Assembly (NCBI GenBank): GCA_002298125.1
Contig: DBMJ01000021.1
Location: 1 to 30,418 of the forward strand
Direction of reading: 5' to 3'
Length of the DNA stretch: 30,418 nucleotides
From: Clostridium sp. UBA701
GTDB taxonomy: Bacteria > Bacillota > Clostridia > Clostridiales > Clostridiaceae
The notes beneath the pieces were generated by a model. The model made no database searches, was not told where the DNA came from, and saw only the letters and a list, made by a program, of their open reading frames with translations. Every line of letters starts with the position of its first letter. Position 1 is the stretch's first letter. Positions 23,495 through 30,418 of the stretch are shown here, piece by piece. Position numbers and translations under genes: made by a program.

Positions 23495-23628
23495 CAACTT
23501 TTATTGTAGTAATTCATCATTTTTTTAGTTTTTTTGTGCATAATTAACAAACTTTTTAATGTTGTTAAAACTTATGGCGGTTTATGCTCCTTTTATTTCC
23601 ATATGAAGTGCTGCATTTTTAAATAGTT

Positions 23629-24030
23629 CTATTGTATATACTCCTGCTTCTTATCAAGAATTACATTGCAGGTATCTTGTACAGCCTTTTCTATGAGGTT
23701 GCACAACTTTTTTATTTTATCTTCCATAACACTGTGCTCCTCCTCATACTTAAGCTTCACACACCAGGTAGGGTTATACTGCTCCTCCACCTCTTCTATG
23801 CAAAATCCATCAGAGACAAAGTCCTCCTCAGGCATATAGTCATATAGAGCATCAAATTCCCAGTCCTCTACATCCCTTCCCACTCCAAAGTATAAGCTTA
23901 CCACTTCACCATCATAAAAAAATCTCTCTATGTACTCTCCGCCTCTTTCAATTTCATAACTTCCCATTTCCTTAACAAAGGACTTACTTTCTTTATCTAT
24001 TTCCATCAACACCAAAGATGAAAACTCCAT
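23629..24030 (-). CDS. Hypothetical acidic protein (possibly DUF6762)
   Basis: A 133-residue soluble, strongly acidic protein, MEFSSLVLMEIDKES onward. Aromatic and acidic stretches follow (GRDVEDWEFDALYDYMPEEDF, in two parts), with a conserved-looking EEQYNPTWCVKLKYEEE segment and a C-terminal helix. The start MEFSSLVLMEKD-like pattern and YNPT segment resemble a clostridial family I recall as DUF6762, a recollection that is not verified. No signal peptide, membrane segment or catalytic motif is seen. A possible promoter (TTTAAA-16-TATATA, extended TGG) lies 50-80 nt upstream, and AAGGGAGAG precedes the ATG. Function unknown. Confidence 0.7.
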   Translation of the reverse strand: MEFSSLVLMEIDKESKSFVKEMGSYEIERGGEYIERFFYDGEVVSLYFGVGRDVEDWEFDALYDYMPEEDFVSDGFCIEEVEEQYNPTWCVKLKYEEEHSVMEDKIKKLCNLIEKAVQDTCNVILDKKQEYIQ

Positions 24031-24080
24031 TTTTTCACTCTCCCTTTCCTATAGCTTTAAGTCTTGCCTTTCCTTGGGCT

Positions 24081-24108
24081 TATATACCAAATCCCGTATA
24101 AATTTAAA
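24081..24108 (-). promoter_or_regulatory. putative promoter of the acidic hypothetical gene
   Basis: TTTAAA (24103-24108), 16-nt spacer ending TGG, TATATA (24081-24086) on the minus strand, just downstream of the fur-family gene's terminator. Confidence 0.4.
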
Positions 24109-24117
24109 CCGTGCATT

Positions 24118-24148
24118 AAAATAGAGGGTACTTATGCAGTACTCTCTA
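24118..24148 (-). terminator. terminator of the Fur-family gene
   Basis: An 11-bp stem (24122-24132 with 24138-24148, one G-U pair, 5-nt loop) is followed by TTTTAA on the minus strand. It overlaps the stop codon of the Fur-family gene. Confidence 0.75.
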
Positions 24149-24565
24149 GGATTTTTTTCTTCTCTTGCATTCCTCACATATACCCTTTATCCTAAGCTCG
24201 TGTTCTATCTGACTAAACCCCGTACTGTCTTCTATTATCTCCTTAATTGGCTCCATAGGGCAGTCTATTTCAACCTCTTTTTGGCAGAGGCTGCATTGCA
24301 GAATATGCTTATGTTCTTCCTCCTTAAGCTTATAGCTGTATTTACCTGTTCCCAAATCAAACTTATGGATTAGATTTTTCTGTTCTAGCTGCTCTAAGGT
24401 TCTATATATGGTAGATAGATTTATACTTATTCCCTCTTCTAGTATCTTTTTGTAGAGGTAATCTACTGTTAATGCTCGCGTACTTGCCAAAAGTAAATCC
24501 AAAAGTGCTGTTCTTCCATCTGTAATTTTTAACTTGCATCTCTTTAGATAAGCTTTACTATCCAT
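24146..24565 (-). CDS. Fur family metal-responsive transcriptional regulator
   Basis: A 139-residue protein with an N-terminal winged helix (KITDGRTALLDLLL to INLSTIYRTLEQLEQKNLI) and a C-terminal metal-binding dimer domain. The latter has EEHKHILQCSLC with the HxH...CxxC pattern and a second pair in GICEEC, forming a structural four-cysteine zinc site. The family (Fur, Zur, PerR) represses genes for iron, zinc or peroxide response. The exact member cannot be settled from sequence. A ZIP-type metal transporter lies 2 kb away, which makes a zinc role thinkable but not shown. Start at the ATG 24565 preceded by GGGTGA; a GTG nine bases earlier is in frame. Its TATAAT box lies only about 17 nt upstream, giving a very short leader. 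Confidence 0.87.
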   Translation of the reverse strand: MDSKAYLKRCKLKITDGRTALLDLLLASTRALTVDYLYKKILEEGISINLSTIYRTLEQLEQKNLIHKFDLGTGKYSYKLKEEEHKHILQCSLCQKEVEIDCPMEPIKEIIEDSTGFSQIEHELRIKGICEECKRRKKS

Positions 24566-24582
24566 TATTATCACCCATTAAC

Positions 24583-24588
24583 ATTATA
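24583..24588 (-). promoter_or_regulatory. -10 box of the Fur-family gene promoter
   Basis: TGTTATAAT (an extended -10) on the minus strand, ending 17 nt before the chosen ATG. The -35 region is weak. The bases TTATAATGTTAAT around it resemble half of a PerR/Fur-type operator, which would fit autoregulation but is not a full match. Confidence 0.5.
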
Positions 24589-24649
24589 ACATACTTTAAC
24601 ACATACATACTAGAAAGAGAAGCCAGGTGAATTTTTATCCATTTGCATA

Positions 24650-24913
24650 TCACATTTTAAAAAGCATCCATTTGCAACTTTCCATCTCATACTTTATTTC
24701 ATATAATCTTTGGGAACCTCCTATGGTGCTTTGGCATCTATATATTATCATAACATTTCCTGCTAGTTTTTCTTTTTCTTGAAAGTGTATCTTATCCACC
24801 TTAATTACCCTGCTTTCTCCTCCTTCCTCTTCAACTTTAAAGCGAAGGGGATGTGGTGTCCCATCTTTTGTAAACCAAGCTATTACCTCTATAGGCTTCG
24901 CAATAATTTTCAA
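24650..24913 (-). CDS. Hypothetical small protein downstream of the Y-family polymerase
   Basis: An 87-residue soluble protein with alternating beta-strand pattern (KPIEVIAWFTKDGTPHPLRF, ESRVIKVDKIHF, NVMIIYRCQS, RLYEIKYEME), likely a small beta barrel or sheet. I do not know its function; similar short proteins next to this polymerase occur in clostridia as far as I recall. Start codon is TTG with GGGGG 7 nt upstream. It begins 22 nt after the polymerase stop, so it is most likely expressed from the same LexA-controlled promoter and may be part of the SOS response. Confidence 0.7.
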   Translation of the reverse strand: MKIIAKPIEVIAWFTKDGTPHPLRFKVEEEGGESRVIKVDKIHFQEKEKLAGNVMIIYRCQSTIGGSQRLYEIKYEMESCKWMLFKM

Positions 24914-24935
24914 AGCTTTTCCCCCTTTAACTTTT

Positions 24936-26201
24936 TTATAGTAAACTATTCATCATTGGATAGTTTTCCTCTCCTACTCCTCCCTTTACAGGCTCACAAC
25001 CTGAATTTATAAATACAGCCCTTTGAACAGAGTACATGCCATATTTTTCTCGTATGCTATCTAAGGTATTGTCAAGAGCTCTATTTCTATTTTCCCATTT
25101 GTTTTGAAAAATTGTGCATTGAACAAAATCCCTGCTGCAAAGCTCACTTACTCTTACTCCCATTTGCCTTATAGGTTTTCCATTCCAAAGCTCCTTAAAA
25201 AGACTCAGGCATTCTTCATAGATGCTATTAGTGCTGTCTGTATAATACCCCAATTTATGCTGACGGCTATAGCTTGTAAAGTTATTATCCTTCAAGCTTA
25301 CAGCCACCAAACCACAGCAATTTTTAGAAGCCCTAAGTCTTAAGCATACCATTTCCGTAAGAGAAAGCAGTATCCTATTTGCAGTTTCCATATTCTCCAC
25401 ATCAAAGCTTATGGTGGTGGAATTACCCATACCCTTCATATTTATGGCACTATGCTCTTTTACAGTAGAATATTCCTCCCCATTAGCGTAATGCCAAAGG
25501 AGAGTTCCCTGACTTTTTAGCTTTTCTTCTAAGAGACATTTATCTGCATGAGCCAGATCTCCTATGGTAAATATATTAAGCTTATTAAGCTTAGGCAGCG
25601 TTGCCCTACCCACCATAAACAGATCACCCACAGGAAGAGGCCACAGCTTATCTTCTATCTCCTCTTTATATATGGTGTTTACCTTGTCTGGCTTTCTAAG
25701 CTCTGAGGCCATCTTTGCCAAAAGCTTATTTGTAGCTATGCCTATACTTACGGTAAAACCCAGCTCCTTCTTTATCCTTTCTCTTATGCTCTCCCCCAGC
25801 TCTTCTATTTCTTCTCTGCTATAAATCCCCTGAGCTCCCATGTCCACAAAGCACTCATCTACAGAATACCTTTGAATGATTGGGCTATATTCCTTTAAGA
25901 GCTCCATCATAGCCCCGCTGCATCTCATGTATAGATGGTAATCAGGGGGAATTATGGTTAAATTGGGGCACTTTTGCCTGGCAGAAAACAGACTTTCTCC
26001 CGTAACAATACCATAGGCCTTTGCTGGAATTGATTTAGCCAGCACTATACCATGTCTATTTTCTTCATCCCCGCCTACTACAGAGGGTATTTCTCTAAAA
26101 TCCACCTCTCCTCCATGCTGGAGCCTTTCCACAGAGCTCCAGGAGAGATAGGCAGAATTCACATCTATATGAAAAATAAAGTTTTTTCCTTCCTTATCCA
26201 T
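24936..26201 (-). CDS. dinB: Y-family DNA polymerase (DinB/Pol IV-like), SOS-regulated
   Basis: A 421-residue translesion polymerase. Its N-terminal catalytic core has FHIDVNSAYLSW (metal Asp; the usual family text is HxDxDxFFAS), AKSIPAKAYGI, YSVDECFVDM with the catalytic DE pair, and SIGIATNKLLAKMAS. The GDLF region with helix-hairpin-helix residues follows, then a little-finger domain. The C-terminus (NYPMMNSLL) lacks an obvious beta-clamp-binding QxxLF motif. NSAYLSW is typical of a clostridial DinB branch, not of E. coli DinB. AGGGTG precedes the ATG by 7 nt. A LexA box lies between the -35 and -10 elements of its promoter, so it is DNA-damage inducible. A small gene follows in the same operon. 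Confidence 0.9.
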   Translation of the reverse strand: MDKEGKNFIFHIDVNSAYLSWSSVERLQHGGEVDFREIPSVVGGDEENRHGIVLAKSIPAKAYGIVTGESLFSARQKCPNLTIIPPDYHLYMRCSGAMMELLKEYSPIIQRYSVDECFVDMGAQGIYSREEIEELGESIRERIKKELGFTVSIGIATNKLLAKMASELRKPDKVNTIYKEEIEDKLWPLPVGDLFMVGRATLPKLNKLNIFTIGDLAHADKCLLEEKLKSQGTLLWHYANGEEYSTVKEHSAINMKGMGNSTTISFDVENMETANRILLSLTEMVCLRLRASKNCCGLVAVSLKDNNFTSYSRQHKLGYYTDSTNSIYEECLSLFKELWNGKPIRQMGVRVSELCSRDFVQCTIFQNKWENRNRALDNTLDSIREKYGMYSVQRAVFINSGCEPVKGGVGEENYPMMNSLL

Positions 26202-26234
26202 GTTATATCACCCTGCTTTAATATTCATACTCTT

Positions 26235-26264
26235 ATTATATACGAACATACGTTCTTTAGTAAA
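26235..26264 (-). promoter_or_regulatory. dinB promoter with LexA (SOS) operator
   Basis: On the minus strand TTTACT, an 18-nt spacer and TATAAT (26235-26240). The spacer holds GAACGTATGTTCG, a full match to the Firmicutes LexA/DinR core GAAC-N4-GTTC (26244-26255). A repressor bound here would block polymerase directly. Confidence 0.85.
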
Positions 26265-26313
26265 GTTTTTTTTAATTCTTAAGCTTTTGTAACATTATAT
26301 TCTATCCTATTGT

Positions 26314-26341
26314 TTGCAGGCTAGCTATTGTGTAAGATAAT
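26314..26341 (+). promoter_or_regulatory. putative promoter of the ZIP transporter gene
   Basis: TTGCAG (26314-26319), 16-nt spacer, GATAAT (26336-26341), leaving a leader of about 68 nt. The leader contains a small stem (CTGAC/GTCAG) just before the start codon that may cover a weak ribosome binding site. I recognise no riboswitch in it. Confidence 0.5.
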
Positions 26342-26415
26342 TATAGTTAACCTTATTTGAAATACAGCATTTTAAGGAAGGCAGGTGAAGCTGACTTTTT
26401 AAGGTCAGAAAGAAT

Positions 26416-27180
26416 ATGAATATGATAGCCATGGGTGCTCTTGCCAGTGTAGCCACAGGTTTTGCTACTGGTGTTGGTGCCATACCTATTTTTTTTACTT
26501 CAAAGGTTTCCCATAAGTATTTGGATGGAATGTTGGGCTTTGCTGCAGGAGTTATGCTAGCAGCAACCTGTTTTAGTCTTATTATCCCATCCATAGAATA
26601 TGGAGGAGGGAATTTAAGAGGTGTGCTTATAACCTCTGCTGGAATAATTTCCGGAGGCATATTTCTAGATCTTATAGATAAATACTCACCCCATGAACAC
26701 CTCCTATTTAATGATAGATTAGAGGGACCCTCCTCCTCTCTAGCTAAGGTGTGGTTATTTATAATAGCCATCACCATACATAACTTCCCAGAAGGTCTTG
26801 CTGTAGGTGTCGGCTTTGGCAGTGGAAATGTAAGTGATGGCATTTCTCTTGCTATTGGCATAGGGCTTCAAAACATGCCTGAAGGCTTGGCTGTTGCTTT
26901 AGCCCTCATTAGGGAAAACTACACACCGAAAAAGGCATTTTTAATAGCTCTTTTAACTGGTCTTGTGGAACCCATAGGAGGCCTTCTTGGAGCTGGACTT
27001 GTAAACATAGCTCAACCCTTGATGCCCTTTATATTAGCTCTTGCTGCTGGTGCCATGCTCTTTGTAATAAGTGATGAGATAATACCAGAAACTCACGAGC
27101 ATGGCTTTGAGAGAATAGCTACCTATGGACTCTTAATAGGCTTTGTAGTTATGATGATTATGGACGTAACCCTTGGATAA
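26416..27180 (+). CDS. ZIP family metal transporter (GufA/ZupT-like)
   Basis: A 254-residue membrane protein with about eight hydrophobic helices. It carries the ZIP metal-site motifs HNFPEG in the fourth helix and QNMPEG in the fifth, each giving His/Asn/Glu ligands, plus a DEIIPETHEHG segment near the end. ZIP proteins bring zinc, and often iron, manganese or cobalt, into the cytoplasm. The family cannot be narrowed to one metal by sequence. A second ATG two codons later is a possible start; the Shine-Dalgarno match (AAGG at 11 nt) is weak for both. It is a single gene with a bidirectional terminator, diverging from dinB. Confidence 0.9.
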   Translation: MNMIAMGALASVATGFATGVGAIPIFFTSKVSHKYLDGMLGFAAGVMLAATCFSLIIPSIEYGGGNLRGVLITSAGIISGGIFLDLIDKYSPHEHLLFNDRLEGPSSSLAKVWLFIIAITIHNFPEGLAVGVGFGSGNVSDGISLAIGIGLQNMPEGLAVALALIRENYTPKKAFLIALLTGLVEPIGGLLGAGLVNIAQPLMPFILALAAGAMLFVISDEIIPETHEHGFERIATYGLLIGFVVMMIMDVTLG

Positions 27181-27218
27181 ACAAAAGGAGTCCCCTTTTT
27201 AAGGGACTCCTTTTGTTT
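27179..27218. terminator. bidirectional terminator after the ZIP transporter gene
   Basis: A 16-bp stem (AAACAAAAGGAGTCCC and its complement) with an 8-nt loop begins at the transporter stop codon. It lies 12 nt from the end of the converging DUF1667 gene and ends both transcripts. Confidence 0.88.
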
Positions 27219-27229
27219 ATGGGATAAAA

Positions 27230-27601
27230 CTACTTTTCTTTCACATCAATGCTCTTTGTAGCTACTATGTCTGCATCTGTACCTAGGATGTGTTTTACTA
27301 TAACCTGGCCTATTTTTATTGGAGCCTCCACTTCTACTTCCTTCAATGCCTTCATGCACTGAAATATCAAGCTCTTTGGTATATCCTTATCTGTCTTAAT
27401 AGGCACTACTTTACAGGTTCCATTTTTTACTCTAACAGTGGAAGTAACAATACGAGTGGGATTTGTACATTCCTTTTTTCCATAGTCTTCTCCTCGCTTG
27501 CAGGTATTGCCAGTTACCTTTATAACCTCTTTGCCTTCTAATTCTACCTCCAGCATACAGCCCATAGGGCATCCTATACATATTAAATTTCTCTTTTCCA
27601 T
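27230..27601 (-). CDS. DUF1667 domain protein (iron-sulfur-type cysteines)
   Basis: A 123-residue protein starting NLICIGCPMGCMLEVELEG, with further cysteines in GNTCKRG and KKEC. These four or five Cys resemble an iron-sulfur or zinc site. DUF1667 proteins are habitually encoded with a GlpA-like dehydrogenase and an FAD/NAD oxidoreductase, as here, and are thought to be an accessory subunit that carries electrons. The gene is third in that operon, starting 4 nt after the oxidoreductase stop. A terminator follows. Confidence 0.85.
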   Translation of the reverse strand: MEKRNLICIGCPMGCMLEVELEGKEVIKVTGNTCKRGEDYGKKECTNPTRIVTSTVRVKNGTCKVVPIKTDKDIPKSLIFQCMKALKEVEVEAPIKIGQVIVKHILGTDADIVATKSIDVKEK

Positions 27602-27605
27602 ACTG

Positions 27606-28865
27606 CTACTCCCTTTCCACCTTCATAGTAATAACTTCACAGGAGGGATACTTTTCAAACATAGCCTTGGTGAGTTTTATACTTTCCATTTCACCTGGAG
27701 TAAGTATTCTCTTCTTTATATGCATTTCTCTTACATCATCAAAGTATACAGCTATATAATTATCCTTATAAACCTCACCAACCCTGAACCTTACCTCCAA
27801 GAAACTATCTATGTTATCAGGATGTACAAATCTTGGAACAGTATATCTTATACCTTCCACAGCCCTTATCTCCACTTTTTTACCATTACCTGCAAACCCC
27901 TTTATATATCTGGCCGCATTTTTCCCTGCATTATAGCTTTCTGTAGTAACATTATCCACTAGGTCATGAACATGAAGCACATTTCCACAGGCAAATACAC
28001 CCTTTATATTGGTCTCCATGTTTTCATCCACCTCTGGTCCAGCCGTTACAGCGGAAATTTTAACTCCTGCATTTTTGGAAAGCTCATTTTCAGGTATAAG
28101 TCCTACAGAAAGCAGCAGGGTATCACAGGACAGTTCCTCTTCTGTGCCCTTAATAGGCCTTCTATTTTCATCTACACGAGCTATAGTGACCCCTTCTACC
28201 CTCTCTCTTCCTCTTATATCTGTAACAGTATGACTTAACAAAAGAGGTATGTCATAATCCTCAAGACACTGTACTATATTTCTCTTAAGCCCGCTAGAAT
28301 AGGGCATAAGCTCCACCACTGCCTTAACCCTTGCGCCCTCTAAGGTCATACGTCTTGCCATGATTAGTCCTATATCTCCAGAGCCTAATATGACCACCTC
28401 TCTTCCCGGGAGATATCCATTAGTATTTACAAACTTCTGTGCTGCTCCAGCAGTAAATATTCCTGAAGCTCTTGTACCTGGAATATTTATGGCTCCACGA
28501 GGTCTCTCCCTGCATCCCATGGCCAAAATTATAGCCTTAGCCTTAAGTGTAACTATTCCATCCTCTTCATTGACTATTATTACATTTTTATTTTCATCTA
28601 CATTAAGCACCATGGTGTTTAACCTATAGGGAATATTCATCCCCTCAGCCTTCTCAATAAATCTATGTGCATATTCTGGGCCTGTAAGCTCCTCCTTAAA
28701 GGTGTGAAGTCCAAAGCCATTGTGTATACACTGATTTAATATTCCGCCCAGCTCTTCTCCTCTTTCTATGATTATAAGGTTATCCACTCCTTCTTCCTTT
28801 GCTGCTATGGCAGCAGCAAGTCCAGCAGGTCCCCCTCCAATTATCACCAAATCGTATTCCTGCAT
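27606..28865 (-). CDS. NAD(P)/FAD-dependent oxidoreductase (partner of the GlpA-like protein)
   Basis: A 419-residue flavoprotein with an N-terminal FAD-binding DLVIIGGGPAGLAAA and the LNQCIHNGFGLHTF segment, CRERPRGA, a second dinucleotide fold VVILGSGDIGLIMARR and a closing GVFACGNVLHVHDLVD flavin motif. It is the two-dinucleotide-domain type that pairs with GlpA-like proteins in anaerobes. There it is presumed to pass electrons between glycerol 3-phosphate oxidation and NAD or another carrier. I chose the ATG at 28865, which has GTAGGAGG 9 nt upstream. An in-frame ATG 11 codons earlier (28898) precedes that ribosome binding site and would disrupt the usual family start. It is the middle gene of the operon. 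Confidence 0.9.
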   Translation of the reverse strand: MQEYDLVIIGGGPAGLAAAIAAKEEGVDNLIIIERGEELGGILNQCIHNGFGLHTFKEELTGPEYAHRFIEKAEGMNIPYRLNTMVLNVDENKNVIIVNEEDGIVTLKAKAIILAMGCRERPRGAINIPGTRASGIFTAGAAQKFVNTNGYLPGREVVILGSGDIGLIMARRMTLEGARVKAVVELMPYSSGLKRNIVQCLEDYDIPLLLSHTVTDIRGRERVEGVTIARVDENRRPIKGTEEELSCDTLLLSVGLIPENELSKNAGVKISAVTAGPEVDENMETNIKGVFACGNVLHVHDLVDNVTTESYNAGKNAARYIKGFAGNGKKVEIRAVEGIRYTVPRFVHPDNIDSFLEVRFRVGEVYKDNYIAVYFDDVREMHIKKRILTPGEMESIKLTKAMFEKYPSCEVITMKVERE

Positions 28866-28926
28866 AAATATCTTACCTCCTACAATTTTGTACATCACCT
28901 ATTAAAAATATGGGATAAGCTTACCT

Positions 28927-30363
28927 TTAAAGACTGTCCTTGTTTTCTCCTACCAATAGGTAAGACTTCCCGCCAAATTTAGTAATTTCTCTTGGGTCTA
29001 GCTTAAGCTCTCTTGCCATAATTTCCGCAAGCTTAGGAGTACAAAAGCCGGACTGACATCTTCCCATGCCTGCTCTGGTTCTTCTCTTTATACCATCTAA
29101 GGTTCTCGCTCCTAATGGCCTTTTTATAGCCTCAAGTATTTCTCCCTCTGTTACCATTTCACATCGGCAAACAATTTTGCCATAGTGAGGATTCTCTTTT
29201 ACAATTTCTGCCCTTTCCTCCATGCTCATTTCTCTGAATTTTTTTATACCTTCTCTTTTGTTCTTAAAATTCTCCTTCACTTTGGGCTTTAATTTTTCCT
29301 TTATAATATCTGCCACCATTACTGCTATGGCAGGAGCACTAGAAAGCCCCGGGGATTCTATGCCTGCAGCATTTATAAAGCCTGGAGCATCCTCTACCTC
29401 TCCTATTATGAAGTCGCCCTTAGTACTTCCTGCTCTAAGTCCTGAGAAGGAGGTTATTATCTGATTCATAGGAAGATTTTCTACGCTTAGTCTTGCCTTA
29501 TTGAGTATCTCCTCCAGCCCTTCCTTTGTAGTAGCTAAATCCTCTTTATCCTCTATCTCCAAAGCATTAGGCCCCACTAAAAGGTTTCCATCTACTGTAG
29601 GTGTAACCAAAATACCCTTTCCAAGCTTTGTGGGAACCTGAAATATAGTTCTTGAAACTATATTTCCTGCCTCCTTATCAAAGAGACAGTATTCTCCTTT
29701 TCTAGGTCTTATGCAAAGCTTTTTCTCACTTACCATATTATTTATCATGTCTGCATAAAGGCCTGCAGCATTTACCACGGCTTTTGACTCAATAACCTCT
29801 CCCTCAGTTATAACCCTAAAGCCTTTTTCAATTTTCTCTATACTTATAACATTGCTGTCAAATTTAAATTCTACCCCATTATCATAAGCATTTTCCGCTA
29901 AGGCTATGGTCATTTCATAAGGACATACAATGCCGCCAGTAGGAGCATAAAGGGCAGCTACCACATTAGCAGAAAGCTTGGGTTCCATTCTAAGAGCTTC
30001 CTCTTTTTTCAATATCTTAAGGTTTGGTACCCCATTTATCTCTCCCTGTTCCTTCAGCTCTAAAAGCTTATATCTATCCTCCTCCTGGAAGCATAGCACA
30101 AAGGAACCATTTCTTTTAAATGGGAAATCCAATTCTTTGGACCATTCATCAAACATGGCATTACCCTTTGCATTAAGTTCTCCCTTCATAGTATCTGGCC
30201 TGGCATCAAAACCAGCGTGTACAATGGCACTATTAGCCTTAGTAGTACCTGTAGCCACATCTGCAGCCCTATCTAAGACTACAACCTTTAAACAGTACCT
30301 GGATATTTCCCTTGCCACTGCACAGCCTATAACTCCTGCTCCAATTACAACTACATCAACCAT
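28927..30363 (-). CDS. FAD-dependent glycerol-3-phosphate dehydrogenase-like protein (GlpA-like)
   Basis: A 478-residue protein. It has an FAD-dependent oxidoreductase (DAO) domain with VVVIGAGVIGCAVA at the N-terminus and the TTKANSAIVHAGFD segment typical of the GlpA/GlpD/L-2-hydroxyglutarate oxidase family. A C-terminal BFD-like [2Fe-2S] domain (about 390-460) follows, with CRC near KIVCRCEMVTEGEI and GRCQSGFC. Glycerol-3-phosphate dehydrogenase is the usual annotation for this three-gene set. The true substrate is not proven by sequence and 2-hydroxy acids are possible. Start chosen at ATG 30363 with AGGAGG 7 nt upstream; an ATG 11 codons earlier is unlikely. First gene of the operon. Confidence 0.88.
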   Translation of the reverse strand: MVDVVVIGAGVIGCAVAREISRYCLKVVVLDRAADVATGTTKANSAIVHAGFDARPDTMKGELNAKGNAMFDEWSKELDFPFKRNGSFVLCFQEEDRYKLLELKEQGEINGVPNLKILKKEEALRMEPKLSANVVAALYAPTGGIVCPYEMTIALAENAYDNGVEFKFDSNVISIEKIEKGFRVITEGEVIESKAVVNAAGLYADMINNMVSEKKLCIRPRKGEYCLFDKEAGNIVSRTIFQVPTKLGKGILVTPTVDGNLLVGPNALEIEDKEDLATTKEGLEEILNKARLSVENLPMNQIITSFSGLRAGSTKGDFIIGEVEDAPGFINAAGIESPGLSSAPAIAVMVADIIKEKLKPKVKENFKNKREGIKKFREMSMEERAEIVKENPHYGKIVCRCEMVTEGEILEAIKRPLGARTLDGIKRRTRAGMGRCQSGFCTPKLAEIMARELKLDPREITKFGGKSYLLVGENKDSL

Positions 30364-30380
30364 GACATAACCTCCTAAAC

Positions 30381-30397
30381 TTTGTTTACTAAACAAA
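30381..30397. repeat. palindrome upstream of the GlpA-like gene
   Basis: A perfect 17-nt inverted repeat, TTTGTTTACTAAACAAA, centred 26 nt before the GlpA-like ATG. It is a candidate operator in the leader or promoter. The window ends 21 nt further on, so the promoter itself cannot be judged; the GGCTCTCTTTTT on the minus strand beyond it looks like the end of a neighbour's terminator. Confidence 0.45.
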
Positions 30398-30418
30398 AAG
30401 AGAGCCTTAATTTAGGGT

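Noticed and set aside
26342..26415. Possible metal riboswitch in the ZIP transporter leader
   Set aside because: The leader has one small stem but lacks the conserved blocks of the yybP-ykoY manganese or NiCo riboswitches.
26325..26861. 178-codon open frame on the minus strand opposite the ZIP transporter
   Set aside because: Proline-rich, low-complexity translation antisense to a clear membrane transporter; no ribosome binding site or family match. It is a shadow frame.
27498..27962. 154-codon plus-strand frame over the DUF1667 and oxidoreductase genes
   Set aside because: Antisense to two well-supported genes, with composition typical of reverse-frame translation.
1..30418. CRISPR arrays, insertion sequences, prophage or plasmid genes
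   Set aside because: No spaced direct repeats, transposase, integrase or phage structural genes were seen in any frame; gene content is ordinary chromosomal.

Overview
This window looks like chromosomal DNA of a low-GC, anaerobic Firmicute, most likely a Clostridium-type bacterium. The evidence is AT-rich spacers, AAGGAGG-type ribosome binding sites, a Firmicutes-type LexA box, a capA-murT-gatD cassette, the three-gene FAD oxidoreductase/DUF1667 set common in clostridia, and many short hairpin terminators. It is ordinary backbone sequence. I see no phage, insertion sequence, CRISPR array or tRNA.

Left edge (1-450): the first bases are the 5' end of a 16S rRNA gene reading leftward. They are preceded by a hairpin-rich leader and a near-consensus promoter (TTGACA-17-TACAAT). 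Next, all reading leftward, come a beta-lactamase-fold serine hydrolase, a 6-phosphofructokinase of the mixed-substrate type, undecaprenyl-diphosphatase (uppP), an aromatic-acid-exporter-like membrane protein, ATP-dependent PEP carboxykinase (pckA), mannose-6-phosphate isomerase (manA) and a large membrane TPR protein with ten 11-residue basic repeats.

Centre (9.5-19.5 kb): diverging from the TPR gene is a rightward envelope cassette, capA-like, murT and gatD. MurT-GatD amidates the D-glutamate of lipid II. murT appears to start at a rare ATT codon. A bidirectional terminator separates it from leftward genes: polysaccharide deacetylase, galE, two tandem HTH-TPR regulators, a 59-residue YtxH-like protein, ribonuclease H and a YkvA-domain protein.

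Right (19.5-30.4 kb): a divergent FtsH paralogue (+) converges on a leftward rhomboid protease/HD-GYP pair. Then come an acidic hypothetical protein, a Fur-family regulator and a LexA-controlled Y-family polymerase with a small partner gene. A ZIP-family metal transporter (+) follows. The window ends with the leftward glycerol-3-phosphate-dehydrogenase-like operon (GlpA-like, NAD/FAD oxidoreductase, DUF1667). Central carbon metabolism (pfk, pckA, manA, galE, GlpA-like) and envelope building (uppP, capA, murT-gatD, deacetylase) dominate. Several genes have longer in-frame openings than their true start, and I trimmed them by ribosome binding site and homology.
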